Below, piece by piece: positions 1 to 8,179 of a stretch of DNA of 34,915 nt (its first letter is position 1; each line of letters opens with the position of its first letter). Origin of the DNA: JBGPIK01 sp041484845. Its GTDB lineage: Bacteria > Desulfobacterota > Binatia > UBA9968. The DNA is taken from positions 1-34,915 of the forward strand of contig JBGPIK010000018.1 in NCBI GenBank assembly GCA_041484845.1. Reading direction: 5' to 3'. The notes beneath the pieces are model-generated. The model saw only the letters and a list, made by a program, of their open reading frames with translations, did not search any database and was not told where the DNA came from. The position numbers and the translations under genes were made by a program.

Positions 1-138
1 CACGACTTTTTGCTCAGGGGAGATGTGTTCACCAAGGACGTGATTGAGACCTGGCTTGAATACAAACGTAAAAACGAGGTCGATGCGATCCGCCTTAGAC
101 CTCATCCCTGGGAGTTCGCCCTCTACTTCGATATATAG
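1..138 (+). CDS. glnA: Glutamine synthetase, C-terminal end (5' truncated by window edge)
   Basis: The first 45 codons in frame 1 read HDFLLRGDVFTKDVIETW, then a stretch containing YKRKNEVDAIRLRPHPWEF, ending ALYFDI and a TAG stop at 136-138. This is the conserved tail of type I glutamine synthetase, which makes glutamine from glutamate, ammonia and ATP in the cytoplasm. The gene enters from outside the window, so only the last tenth is visible and the adenylylation and active-site regions cannot be judged. The stop lies 28 bp before the start of a glutamine amidotransferase-like gene on the same strand, so the two are probably co-transcribed. Recognition rests on the highly conserved C-terminal motif. 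Confidence 0.9.
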   Translation, partial: HDFLLRGDVFTKDVIETWLEYKRKNEVDAIRLRPHPWEFALYFDI

Positions 139-166
139 TAGACCGGCCGCAGCCGCGAGGAACCCG

Positions 167-913
167 ATGGAAGAGATCGTGGTGTTTCAACACGATCCAT
201 TCGAGGATCTAGGCTTTTTTGCCGAAATACTGGAAAAACAGAAGGTCAACTATCGCGTCATTCGTTTATTCCATGGCGAAATGCCGGCCGAGGATTGGGA
301 GCAGCTAAAAGCTTTAATTGTTCTCGGCGGGCCGATGAGCGCTTACGAGGAAGATGCCTATCCTTTCCTCCGCTGGGAAAAGACAATTATCCGCGCGGCA
401 ATCGATGAGAGTGTGCCTGTCTTGGGTATTTGCTTGGGAGCGCAACTGATTGCGACTGCTTTGGGCACTTCTGTGTTTCATGGGCGTGTTAGAGAGATCG
501 GCTGGAGCCCCATTTCGATAACCCCTCATGGGCAGGTCGATTCGCTGTTAGGATACCTCCCTGAAAACGCCACCGTGTTTCAGTGGCACGGTGACGGCTT
601 CGATTTGCCGTCCGGCGCTATTCGCCTGGCCTCATCCGTTCACTACGAGAACCAAGCGTTTCGTCTTGGGAAAAATATCTATGGATTGCAATTTCATCTC
701 GAGGTTACCCCTCGAATGATCGAACGATGGATCGACGAGCGCTCCAAAGACCTTGCGCAGGCACCGTACGTTTCGGCTGACAAAATCCGCTCCGACACGC
801 GAAACTACGCGCCCACGGCGAAATATTACGGCGAACGATTCCTATCTGAATTTGTCCGACGGTCGGCGCGTTCGATGAGCCGCAGAGGCGGCGGGAAACA
901 ACTAAGGGCATGA
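167..913 (+). CDS. Class I glutamine amidotransferase (GMP-synthase-like GATase domain protein)
   Basis: A stand-alone 248-residue class I glutamine amidotransferase. The nucleophile elbow GICLGAQ supplies the catalytic Cys, and QFHLEV supplies the His and Glu of the triad. LIVLGGPMSAYEED upstream is the usual oxyanion/substrate loop. The frame is open from 44, but that part overlaps the end of glnA. The ATG at 167 follows GCGAGGAA at good spacing and begins the conserved domain, so I chose it. Family members release ammonia from glutamine or hydrolyse gamma-glutamyl bonds, and some act on gamma-glutamyl-amine intermediates; the acceptor here is unknown. Its place directly after glnA suggests a role in glutamine or gamma-glutamyl metabolism (inference). 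The final ~20 residues are basic and probably disordered. Confidence 0.88.
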   Translation: MEEIVVFQHDPFEDLGFFAEILEKQKVNYRVIRLFHGEMPAEDWEQLKALIVLGGPMSAYEEDAYPFLRWEKTIIRAAIDESVPVLGICLGAQLIATALGTSVFHGRVREIGWSPISITPHGQVDSLLGYLPENATVFQWHGDGFDLPSGAIRLASSVHYENQAFRLGKNIYGLQFHLEVTPRMIERWIDERSKDLAQAPYVSADKIRSDTRNYAPTAKYYGERFLSEFVRRSARSMSRRGGGKQLRA

Positions 914-1148
914 GCCGGGTTTGATATTCGCCCAGCAATTAGGCAAGCAAGTGATCAAAAACTGAGCGATCATAGACAAGCGGCTAATCCGGTTACCTGA
1001 ATGTAACGCAATTTACCAAGGTGCCAACTTTTTTTGCTCGCGAGTCTTTGACGGCATCGAGTTTGCTGGGTTAATGGGAGTGGTTATACAAATAGATTGT
1101 TAATGTGCTAGGGAAGGAATAGTTGTCCGGGGTCTGGGGAGGAATAGA

Positions 1149-2450
1149 ATGAAAAGCAGCATCGGAGTATTCGTCTGGCTATTAAGTATCGTCGTGCTAC
1201 CGCTCACAGCGGTCAACGCTCAGCAAGCTCAACAGCAACCTGCGCCTGAACAGAAACCGGCCGAGCCAGCAGAGAAGCCATTAGCGCCGGGCTGGCTGAG
1301 CTTGGACGGAAGTGTCGGCCTCTTGGATTCGAAAATTGCCGACGGCAAGACGGCGTTGCAAAACGCTCTTTTTGGGATCAACATCAGCGGCTTCCTAGAT
1401 ACAAGCTGGACTTTCAGTACCAATCATCCGGGTTCTGTCTGGCACCACAATATCAGCGGGCGTTATTTCGACATGGATAACAACCAGATCGTTTTCAACG
1501 ACTTCAATATTACGCTTGATAAGCCGGAAAAAGACTGGGGAGTCGGTTTTCATATAGTCGGTGATTTCGGACGTACCGCCGAACTCCTAAGGGAGGCGAC
1601 TTTTTGGGGTTCCAACAAGTTCACTGGAGCTGGCAATGGCGGAGAACCGTCGGCGGAGTTACGGGAAGCCTTTCTTACGTTCACGATTCCTATTGGCGCG
1701 GGTCTCCAAGTTAAGGGAGGAAAGTTTGTCACGCTCATGGGAACGGAAGTGATTCCGGCCCCGGGTTCGTACAATCCGAATATTTCCCGCTCGTTCCTTT
1801 TCAATTTCGGCATCCCGCTTACCCACACCGGGCTCCTATTGACTTATCCCGTTGCCCAATGGCTGACGGTTATGGGCGGCCCGGTTACCGGTTGGGATGA
1901 TCCCCATGACAACAATACCAGTCCATCTTTTCACGGCGGATTCAATTTTACTCCCGCCGATGCATTTTCGCTGGCGACCAGCATGATGTATGGACCCGAG
2001 CAAAGAAACCACAGCGGGCGCCAGCGATTTACCATTAGCAACGTGGCTACTTTAAAGGTTATCTCCGATCTTACTTTCTTCTTGGAATACACTTACGGGC
2101 ATGAGGATAAGGCGACTGCCAGTTTGCGGGATGCCAGCTGGCAGGGCGTCGCCGCGATCGCTTCCTACGATTGGACAGATCGCTTTAACACTGCGCTAAG
2201 ATTGGAATTCTTCAAGGATGCCGACGGTGTCCGGACAATTGGTAGCGGCTTGTTCGGAGCCGCGACCCCGATGGATACAGGGCTCGGCGAATTTACTTTG
2301 ACGGGAGCTTATAAGTTTACCAAGATGCTTTTAGGCCGCGTGGAAGTGCGCCAGGACTGGGCCGACCAAAAAGTTTTTGCTCTCGGTAACAGCGGGAGGG
2401 CGGACAAGAGTCAGACGACACTTGCAATGCAATTGATTTACACTTATTAA
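1149..2450 (+). CDS. Outer-membrane beta-barrel porin, BBP2/OmpL-like family
   Basis: A 433-residue exported beta-barrel protein. Residues 1-24 form a signal peptide ending VNAQQ, followed by a Gln/Pro/Glu-rich linker to about residue 45. The barrel begins at FGINISGFLDTSWTFS, typical of the putative beta-barrel porin-2 (OmpL-like) family. Other family-like segments are the strand VKGGKFVTLMGTEVI and the SRSFLFNFGIPLTHTG region. It ends LAMQLIYTY, with the C-terminal aromatic residue expected for Bam-dependent barrel assembly. GGGGAGGAATAGA precedes the ATG. It is likely a diffusion channel for small solutes; specificity cannot be read from sequence. It stands alone, closed by a strong terminator 33 bp after the stop. 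Confidence 0.82.
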   Translation: MKSSIGVFVWLLSIVVLPLTAVNAQQAQQQPAPEQKPAEPAEKPLAPGWLSLDGSVGLLDSKIADGKTALQNALFGINISGFLDTSWTFSTNHPGSVWHHNISGRYFDMDNNQIVFNDFNITLDKPEKDWGVGFHIVGDFGRTAELLREATFWGSNKFTGAGNGGEPSAELREAFLTFTIPIGAGLQVKGGKFVTLMGTEVIPAPGSYNPNISRSFLFNFGIPLTHTGLLLTYPVAQWLTVMGGPVTGWDDPHDNNTSPSFHGGFNFTPADAFSLATSMMYGPEQRNHSGRQRFTISNVATLKVISDLTFFLEYTYGHEDKATASLRDASWQGVAAIASYDWTDRFNTALRLEFFKDADGVRTIGSGLFGAATPMDTGLGEFTLTGAYKFTKMLLGRVEVRQDWADQKVFALGNSGRADKSQTTLAMQLIYTY

Positions 2451-2482
2451 ACGTGGATCGGCACCCAACCGATCGACAGCTC

Positions 2483-2520
2483 AACAGGGGAGAGAAGCGG
2501 AGTGTCTCTCCCCTGTTTTT
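2483..2520 (+). terminator. Intrinsic terminator after the porin gene
   Basis: The arms AACAGGGGAGAGA and TCTCTCCCCTGTT form a perfect 13-bp stem with a 9-nt loop and end in a T-run. It lies 33 bp after the porin stop and should end that transcript. Confidence 0.93.
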
Positions 2521-2848
2521 GTTTCCGAAGTTCGAAATCCCAAAGAAGCCACTCCTCCCCGTCCCGAATTTATTCCCCGGCCGCGACTTCCGTTGCCCTT
2601 ATCCTGCGTCTTTTCTAAAAAGGTATTTTTCTAACTTAGCCGACTGGGAATTTCTTCTTGACCTTTTGGAGACCTTTCAAGCCCGGGGCAAGATTGGGGC
2701 CTTGCGTTGCCCTTGGGGTTGGCGCCGGATATACACTACGGTTGAACGCAGACGCCAGTTCCGTTCGGTGTTTGACTATTGACAGCCGGAGGACAGTTGG
2801 CGTAGCTGTTGGATCATTAGTCGGCTGACTGTCGCTCTAGGAGGTTTT
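2521..2848. other. Intergenic region with no supported gene
   Basis: This 328-bp gap lies between the porin terminator and the ABC binding-protein gene. A frame open from 2453 to 2782 runs through the terminator, starts with no ribosome site and encodes low-complexity Pro/Arg-rich sequence, so I reject it. A TTGACA at 2779-2784 could be the -35 box for the downstream operon, but the matching -10 is poor. Confidence 0.5.
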
Positions 2849-4468
2849 ATGAAACGATTCGGGACCCGAAGGACGACCGTGACTGTAGCTGCGCCCTTGG
2901 CCGCACTGCTGGTCTTCGTTCTCGCGCCGCGCCTGTTTTCCGCGCAAGCAGAAAATCCCCGTCCCGGCGGCGAGTTGGTGTTCGCGGTCGGCGGCACGCC
3001 CCCGTCCTACGACGGTCACCGCGAAACAACTTTTGCAATGCTGCATCCGATCGCGCCGCACTACAGCACGTTGCTTCGCTTTGACCCACAGAATTATCCT
3101 AAGATCGTCGGTGACGTCGCGGAGAGTTGGGCGATTTCCAAAGACGCTCTCACTTATACGTTCAAACTTCGCAGGGGGATCAAATTCCATGAAGGAAGTG
3201 AGTTGACGTCTAAAGACGTGAAGGCAACCTACGACAAAATCGTTTTCCCGCCCGAAGGTGTGGTGAGCGCCAGGCAAGCTTCGTATGAATTGGTGAAGAA
3301 AATTGAAGCGCCGGATCCGTACACGGTCGTCTTCCAGCTCAAGCATCTGTCGGCGTCGTTTCTCGCCAATCTAGCGTCGCCGTGGAATTTTATTTACAAG
3401 GCCGACATTTTGGCGAAAGATCCGCGCTGGTACGAAAAAAACATTATGGGCACTGGCCCGTTTACTTTCGTTGAGTATGTTGCCGGCTCGCACTGGGTGG
3501 GAAAGAAGAACCCGAACTATTTCGTCAAGGGCCGGCCTTACCTCGATGGTTACAAGGCGGTGATAATCCGGGACACCGCGCCGCGGGTGGCTTCGGTGCG
3601 CAGTGGTCAGACGCTGGTCGAATTCCGCGGCTTTAATCCGGCGGCGCGCGACGACATCGTAAAATCCGGTGGAAATAAAATTGTCGTTCAGGAAACCCCG
3701 TGGGCCTGTAACATTCTAGTGACCATTAACAACGAAAAGAAATTTTTTAACGATGTTCGGGTGCGGCGTGCTTTAAGTCTCGCCATCGATCGTTGGGGCG
3801 CCTCCCAGGCGTTGTCCAAGATCTCTGTGATGAAGTATGTGGGCGGGCTTTTAAGGCCGGGTTCTAATTTCGCCACGCCGGAGGCCGAACTCACCAAACT
3901 CGCCGGCTTCGGCAAAAACGCTGCTACGGCGCGCAAAGAGGCGCGGCGCTTGCTGAAGGAAGCCGGTGTGCCCGAGGGTTTTACCTTTACACTCAAGAAT
4001 AGGAACGTTAAAGAGCCCTATGAGATTGCCGGCGTTTACGTTATTGACCAGTGGCGGCAAGTCGGGCTTAACGTCAATCACGTGCAGCAAGAAGAAGGAC
4101 CCTATTTCAATGATTTCCGGCAAGGCAACTTCGATACCGGCATTGACTTCCAGTGCGACTTCATGGATGAACCCGATCTTCAATTATTCCGGTTTGTCAG
4201 CAGCGACAAGAGTCCAATCAATTATTCGAGATACAATGACAGCGCCTTGGATGAACTTTATGAAAAGCAAAGCAGAGAAACGGACCCCAAAGGGCGTTTA
4301 AAGCTGCTGCGACAATTCGAAAAGCATGTGCTCGATGACAAAGCCTATCAGTTCGATCTCTTATGGTGGCAGCGCATCGTCCCGCATTCCTCTCGACTGA
4401 AAGGATGGAAAATCACGCCGAGCCACTACGTCAATCAAGACCTGCGCGACGTCTGGCTTGCCGATTAA
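2849..4468 (+). CDS. ABC transporter substrate-binding protein, peptide/nickel/opine family (SBP_bac_5)
   Basis: A 539-residue periplasmic binding protein of the DppA/OppA type. It has a basic N-terminus and hydrophobic signal segment ending FSAQAEN. The mature part starts PRPGGELVFAVGGTPPS, then gives the family signature LTYTFKLRRGIKFHEG and, later, VRRALSLAIDR. AGGAGG lies 6 nt before the ATG. Length is normal for the family. The two genes downstream encode matching DppB- and DppC-like permeases, so this is the ligand receptor of an importer for peptides, opines or related compounds; the ligand cannot be inferred. No DppD/DppF ATPases follow, so the importer must borrow ATPases encoded elsewhere or be incomplete. 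Confidence 0.9.
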   Translation: MKRFGTRRTTVTVAAPLAALLVFVLAPRLFSAQAENPRPGGELVFAVGGTPPSYDGHRETTFAMLHPIAPHYSTLLRFDPQNYPKIVGDVAESWAISKDALTYTFKLRRGIKFHEGSELTSKDVKATYDKIVFPPEGVVSARQASYELVKKIEAPDPYTVVFQLKHLSASFLANLASPWNFIYKADILAKDPRWYEKNIMGTGPFTFVEYVAGSHWVGKKNPNYFVKGRPYLDGYKAVIIRDTAPRVASVRSGQTLVEFRGFNPAARDDIVKSGGNKIVVQETPWACNILVTINNEKKFFNDVRVRRALSLAIDRWGASQALSKISVMKYVGGLLRPGSNFATPEAELTKLAGFGKNAATARKEARRLLKEAGVPEGFTFTLKNRNVKEPYEIAGVYVIDQWRQVGLNVNHVQQEEGPYFNDFRQGNFDTGIDFQCDFMDEPDLQLFRFVSSDKSPINYSRYNDSALDELYEKQSRETDPKGRLKLLRQFEKHVLDDKAYQFDLLWWQRIVPHSSRLKGWKITPSHYVNQDLRDVWLAD

Positions 4469-4485
4469 GAGCTCAACAAGATTGA

Positions 4486-4530
4486 GTTCAAATCGTTCAA
4501 GCCGTTCAAGTGGTTCAACACTTCGATCAA
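4486..4530. repeat. GTTCAA repeat with 9-bp period in an operon spacer
   Basis: The hexamer GTTCAA starts at 4486, 4495, 4504 and 4513, exactly 9 bp apart, with variable 3-nt fillers. A degenerate GATCAA follows at 4525 and GCTCAA lies upstream at 4471. The repeat fills much of the 86-bp spacer between the binding protein and the first permease. The same hexamer recurs in the next spacer of this operon (5515-5583). Confidence 0.75.
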
Positions 4531-4554
4531 GGCGGTTTGAAGGATTGACGCCGC

Positions 4555-5508
4555 ATGCACAGGTATATTTTCAAACGGCTCTTGCTGATGATCCCGACGC
4601 TGTTCGGCGTTGCGGCGCTGGTTTTTTTTCTCCTGCGCGTTTTGCCCGGAGATATCGTCGAGCTAAAATATTCCGGTACCGGATCCTATGCGCCCAAAGA
4701 GGCGCTCGCGCGCGAGCGCGCCCAGCTGGGGCTCGATCAGCCCATACTGCAGCAGTTTTTGAGCTGGGTCTGGGGAATGGTTCGGCTGGACTTCGGAACC
4801 TCGATGTGGACCGGACAGCCGATTACGCACGAGATCGCCATCCGGCTTGAATTGAGCATTGAACTTGCATTAATGGCCACCCTGGTGGCTGTTCTAATTT
4901 CCGTTCCGCTCGGCACCCTTGCTGCCGTGAAGCAGGACACATGGCTTGATTACTGCGTGCGCGTTTTTTCAATCGCGGGATTGGCCATCCCGTCTTTTTG
5001 GCTGGGCATCGTCATCATTCTTGCTTTTGTGATCTATTTTCATTGGTTGCCGCCGCTGACCTTCACGTCCATCTGGGTCGATCCTAAAGCTAATTTCATG
5101 CAGCTCATTTGGCCCGCCCTCGCAGTGGGTTATCGTTACTCGGCGGTGGCAACGCGCATGACTCGGTCAACAGTGTTGGAAGTGCTGCGCGAGGATTATA
5201 TCCGCACCGCACGCGCGAAAGGATTGCGGGAACGCGCCGTTCTGATTCGCCACGCACTGAAGAATGCACTCTTGCCCGTGATCACCGTCATCGGGTTGGA
5301 ATTCGCTTTTTTGGTCGGCGGGCTGGTCGTGACCGAACAAGTTTTCAATTTAAACGGTATCGGCAAACTGTTCGTCGAGGCGATCAGTCAACGCGACTAT
5401 ACGATGGTGCAAAGTCTAGTGCTGCTGACGTCCTTTGTATTCATCTTCGTCAATTTTTTGGTCGATGTGATCAATGCAACCTTGGATCCCCGGGTTAAGT
5501 ATCAGTAA
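4555..5508 (+). CDS. ABC transporter permease, DppB/OppB-like
   Basis: A 317-residue inner-membrane permease with about six hydrophobic segments. The N-terminus MHRYIFKRLLLMIPTLFGV and the following LRVLPGD are characteristic of DppB-type subunits. The cytoplasmic coupling (EAA) loop is visible as RTARAKGLRERAVLIRHALK near residue 220, and it ends with LDPRVKYQ as these subunits normally do. AAGGA lies about 10 nt before the ATG. With the product of 5619-6479 it should form the heterodimeric membrane channel for the binding protein at 2849-4468. Nothing appears truncated. Confidence 0.92.
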   Translation: MHRYIFKRLLLMIPTLFGVAALVFFLLRVLPGDIVELKYSGTGSYAPKEALARERAQLGLDQPILQQFLSWVWGMVRLDFGTSMWTGQPITHEIAIRLELSIELALMATLVAVLISVPLGTLAAVKQDTWLDYCVRVFSIAGLAIPSFWLGIVIILAFVIYFHWLPPLTFTSIWVDPKANFMQLIWPALAVGYRYSAVATRMTRSTVLEVLREDYIRTARAKGLRERAVLIRHALKNALLPVITVIGLEFAFLVGGLVVTEQVFNLNGIGKLFVEAISQRDYTMVQSLVLLTSFVFIFVNFLVDVINATLDPRVKYQ

Positions 5509-5514
5509 AAAATT

Positions 5515-5583
5515 CGTTCAAAGGTTCAAGGTTCCAAGTTCAATCGTTCTGCGGATTCCTTTGAACTTTTGAACCTTTGAACG
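5515..5583. repeat. Hairpin-forming GTTCAA/TTGAAC repeat between two permease genes
   Basis: The left arm carries GTTCAA-type units at 5516, 5524, 5531, 5538 and 5546, spaced 7-8 bp. The right arm carries the complementary TTGAAC units. The outer 15 bp (CGTTCAAAGGTTCAA) pair perfectly with the end of the element, and the inner units pair imperfectly around a short loop. It occupies nearly the whole spacer between the dppB-like and dppC-like genes. It has no T-run, so a terminator is unlikely. It could attenuate or stabilise the mRNA. Confidence 0.8.
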
Positions 5584-5618
5584 TTGAACAGACCCGCGAA
5601 AGCTTGAGCGTCGGAATC

Positions 5619-6479
5619 ATGCAGTTTTTTCCTGTTAGACGTTGGTGGAATGTCTCGCTTCGCTTCGCGTGTCAACGACCGTTGGGCGCATTCGGGGCGC
5701 TGATCGTTATTATCATGATTCTTGCAGCCGCTTTAGCCAGTATTGCTGCGCCCTTCGATCCGTTGGTGACGGATTACGCGGCCATGCTCCAGGCGCCGAG
5801 TTCAGTCCATTGGTTCGGCACGGATTCATACGGCCGGGATGTTTTGACGCGCATTCTGTACGGGGCGCGCACGGCGTTATGGATCGGCTTCGCGTCGGCT
5901 TTTTTGGGCGCGACCATCGGGGCGATTATTGGAGTCGGCAGCGCGTACTTCGGCGGCAGGATCGATCTTATGCTGCAGCGGTTGATGGACCTATTGCTTT
6001 CGTTTCCACTGATTATTTTAGCTCTGGTTGTTGTATCCGTACTGGGTGCGGGAATGGGCAATGTGATCCTGGCGATTACGATCCCGATGATTCCGCGCTG
6101 CGCTCTGGTGGTGCGCAGTAGCGCCCTCGCACTCCGTGAGATGCCCTTCGTGGAAGCTGCGCGTGCGCTTGGCTTTGGACCGATGCGGATTATCTTGCGG
6201 CATATGCTTCCCAATGTCCTCGCGCCTTATCTGATCATGCTCACGGCCTTTCTCGGCCAGGCGATCTTACTTGAAGCGTCGCTCTCATTTCTTGGCCTCG
6301 GCGTCGCCGAACCGCAAGCGGCGTGGGGCTTGATGCTACGCGGTGCGGCCGTCGATTTCGCCGAACGTGCGCCTTGGATGGCCATCTATCCGGGAATCGC
6401 TATCAGCCTTGCCGTGTTTGCTTTTAATCTTTTTGGCGACTCGTTGCGCGATGCGTTGGATCCAAAGTTGAGAGTGTGA
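5619..6479 (+). CDS. ABC transporter permease, DppC/OppC-like
   Basis: A 286-residue inner-membrane permease. The N-terminal hydrophobic segment leads into APFDPLVTDY and the conserved HWFGTDSYGRDVLTRILYG motif of DppC subunits. The EAA coupling loop EAARALGFGPMRIILRH sits about two-thirds along, and the end is DSLRDALDPKLRV. The frame is open from a TTG at 5577, but that would place the start inside the repeat hairpin; the ATG at 5619 gives the normal N-terminus. No strong ribosome site is visible, so translation may be coupled to the upstream permease or depend on the hairpin. It partners the product of 4555-5508. Confidence 0.9.
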   Translation: MQFFPVRRWWNVSLRFACQRPLGAFGALIVIIMILAAALASIAAPFDPLVTDYAAMLQAPSSVHWFGTDSYGRDVLTRILYGARTALWIGFASAFLGATIGAIIGVGSAYFGGRIDLMLQRLMDLLLSFPLIILALVVVSVLGAGMGNVILAITIPMIPRCALVVRSSALALREMPFVEAARALGFGPMRIILRHMLPNVLAPYLIMLTAFLGQAILLEASLSFLGLGVAEPQAAWGLMLRGAAVDFAERAPWMAIYPGIAISLAVFAFNLFGDSLRDALDPKLRV

Positions 6480-6494
6480 GAAGTATTAAGGACA

Positions 6495-6935
6495 ATGAAA
6501 CAGTCCTCGATCACAAAAATCGTAGCGTGGGTCGCTGCCGGCGTGATTGCTGGCTATCTTGTTTGGTGGGCGTTTCCGGATCTCTTGAAAATGAATGAAG
6601 ATCCACGTTCTCAGACGCGCTTGGGCCGCATCGCCGCGGAGCTAAATCGCTCCGTGCCAGTGATGATCGACCAGGAAACCGAGCTAATGCCACTGCAAGG
6701 CACAGAAGGAGTTTTGATTTATAATTATCGGTTGGTGAATTATTCGGTCGCTCAAATCAACCGAGATAAATTCGCGGCCGGCGCCAAACAACGCCTCCGC
6801 CATAGCGCGTGCAACACCGCGGAAACAAGAGATGATTTTTTGAAAAAAGGCGTGACTTTGCGCTATACGTATTACGACAAAGACAAACAGCACATTGCAA
6901 CCGTGGATGTGACGCCCGCCGATTGCGCAGGGTAA
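6495..6935 (+). CDS. Small membrane-anchored conserved hypothetical protein
   Basis: A 146-residue protein with one N-terminal transmembrane segment (IVAWVAAGVIAGYLVWWAF) and a soluble C-terminal domain. The domain pattern AAELNRSVPVMIDQETEL, then YNYRLVNYS, a first Cys in SACNT, VTLRYTYYDKD and a last Cys in ADCAG resembles a widespread short family of unknown function found in proteobacteria. The two Cys may form a disulphide, implying a periplasmic domain (inference). AAGGACA precedes the ATG, and the gene starts 15 bp after the permease stop, so it is probably the last gene of that operon. No function can be assigned. Confidence 0.75.
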   Translation: MKQSSITKIVAWVAAGVIAGYLVWWAFPDLLKMNEDPRSQTRLGRIAAELNRSVPVMIDQETELMPLQGTEGVLIYNYRLVNYSVAQINRDKFAAGAKQRLRHSACNTAETRDDFLKKGVTLRYTYYDKDKQHIATVDVTPADCAG

Positions 6936-7098
6936 AGAGTTTTTCGCTCAACGGTGATCATTTCGAGTCAACTCGAGTCAAGTGAACGTCCTGATTTCGA
7001 TTCGGCTAGTCAGCAGGAGAGCCGTGGCCAAATTATAAGCCACAGCGCTCACCGTACTTCAGAAGCCCTTGCGTGAACCGTTATAAGACGGAGCCGAC

Positions 7099-8121
7099 CT
7101 ACTTCAAAATTTCTTTAAGCTGATTGACGAGACGCGGATCCATTTTAAAGAGTGACGCGATGATCTTATCGATTTCTTCGCCGGTTAACGGATCGGTGTC
7201 GAGCTTTGATTTCTGGGCGTCGGCAGTAAAATCGGGATCCTTGAGAACCTCGATGAAAGCCTTGCGCAAAGTCTGCACCTGATCCTTTGGCGTTCCGGGT
7301 CCCACCGCGTACAGTCTCGTGATCGCCGCGGGGTCATGAGCGCCGTACTTAAGCAACTGTCGCCCATTATCATTGTTCGCATAGTCGATAGCATTCGGCA
7401 CTTTGGCTAATTCGGGATGAGGCTGCGGATTCACCTGTAATACGACAAACACATTGCCCGAATCGAGTCCTTGACGCCAGATGGATTTGATCGATTCCCA
7501 CTGCCAGCATCCGCCAGCGACCTCGCCGCCTTCTGCGGCGAGTCGAACCTCCGCGGTCCCCTTATAGCCCGCCACCAGTTGGATAGGCAGAGTCAGTGCC
7601 GCCTGGAGAATTTTGGCAGTGTTGTAAGTCGTGTCTCCCGGCGCCACGCCTCCCATCTTAACCGGAGTTTTGGAGTTTCTTAGTCGGTCAAAACTGGTAA
7701 TGCCGCTTGCTTTAGTGAAAGCGCACGCAACGTTGTCCTGGGTGGGACTGCCAAGGTATTCAAATTTGCGCGCATCGAATTCGATGCCCGGTTTGCCGAT
7801 GACCTGATTGACTACTTGATTGCCGTGGAAATTGAGTATTGTCAGACCGTCCGCTTTTGCAACCTTGTAAACATAATTCGCCGACAACAAGCTCGCGGCC
7901 CCCGTCATGTTTTCGACCACAATGACGGGGTTCCCAGGAATATGTTTACTCATATGACGAGCAATCACCCGAGAGTAGGTGTCGAACCCGCCACCAGGCG
8001 AAAATCCAACGATCAATCTAATTGTTTTCCCATCGTAATACGGTGCGGCGCCATAAGCTCTTGTCACAACCGGAAACGTCACAATAACCGCAATGATAAT
8101 GCTCAACCATTGTTTCGACAT
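7099..8121 (-). CDS. Tripartite tricarboxylate transporter-type binding protein (TctC/Bug family)
   Basis: A 340-residue extracytoplasmic solute receptor with an N-terminal signal segment ending near TRAYGAAP. The mature start YYDGKTIRLIVGFSPGGGFDTYSR is the Bug/TctC signature, and the next loop GNPVIVVENMTGAASLLSAN is also typical. The frame extends to 8142, but AAGGAG lies correctly before the ATG at 8121, so I chose that start. Bug receptors bind carboxylates or amino acids and either feed TctAB permeases or signal through sensors. No TctA or TctB gene is near, so this is a solitary receptor. It lies 54 bp downstream of the selenoprotein gene on the same strand, suggesting co-transcription. 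Confidence 0.9.
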   Translation of the reverse strand: MSKQWLSIIIAVIVTFPVVTRAYGAAPYYDGKTIRLIVGFSPGGGFDTYSRVIARHMSKHIPGNPVIVVENMTGAASLLSANYVYKVAKADGLTILNFHGNQVVNQVIGKPGIEFDARKFEYLGSPTQDNVACAFTKASGITSFDRLRNSKTPVKMGGVAPGDTTYNTAKILQAALTLPIQLVAGYKGTAEVRLAAEGGEVAGGCWQWESIKSIWRQGLDSGNVFVVLQVNPQPHPELAKVPNAIDYANNDNGRQLLKYGAHDPAAITRLYAVGPGTPKDQVQTLRKAFIEVLKDPDFTADAQKSKLDTDPLTGEEIDKIIASLFKMDPRLVNQLKEILK

Positions 8122-8161
8122 TGATAACTCCTTTGAGCTCATCCAAACGTTCCGTAGCTGA

Positions 8162-8179
8162 TTGACACGTATGTGTCAA
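8162..8179. promoter_or_regulatory. Perfect palindrome between selenoprotein and TctC genes (possible operator)
   Basis: TTGACAC-GTAT-GTGTCAA has 7-bp perfect arms around a 4-nt centre. It overlaps the selenoprotein stop codon and lies about 40 bp before the TctC-like start. On the minus strand the first arm could also serve as a -35 box, but the -10 is weak. A repressor site is possible; the function is not shown. Confidence 0.4.

Noticed and set aside
2453..2782. 109-codon plus-strand frame after the porin
   Set aside because: It begins right after the porin stop, runs through a near-perfect terminator, has no ribosome site and encodes Pro/Arg-rich sequence with no recognisable domain.
4486..5583. 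GTTCAA repeats as a CRISPR array
   Set aside because: Units are 6 bp with 1-3 bp fillers, far too short for CRISPR repeats and spacers, and no cas genes are present.
5515..5583. Hairpin as an intrinsic terminator between permease genes
   Set aside because: There is no T-run after the stem, and both flanking genes encode subunits of one transporter that should be co-expressed.
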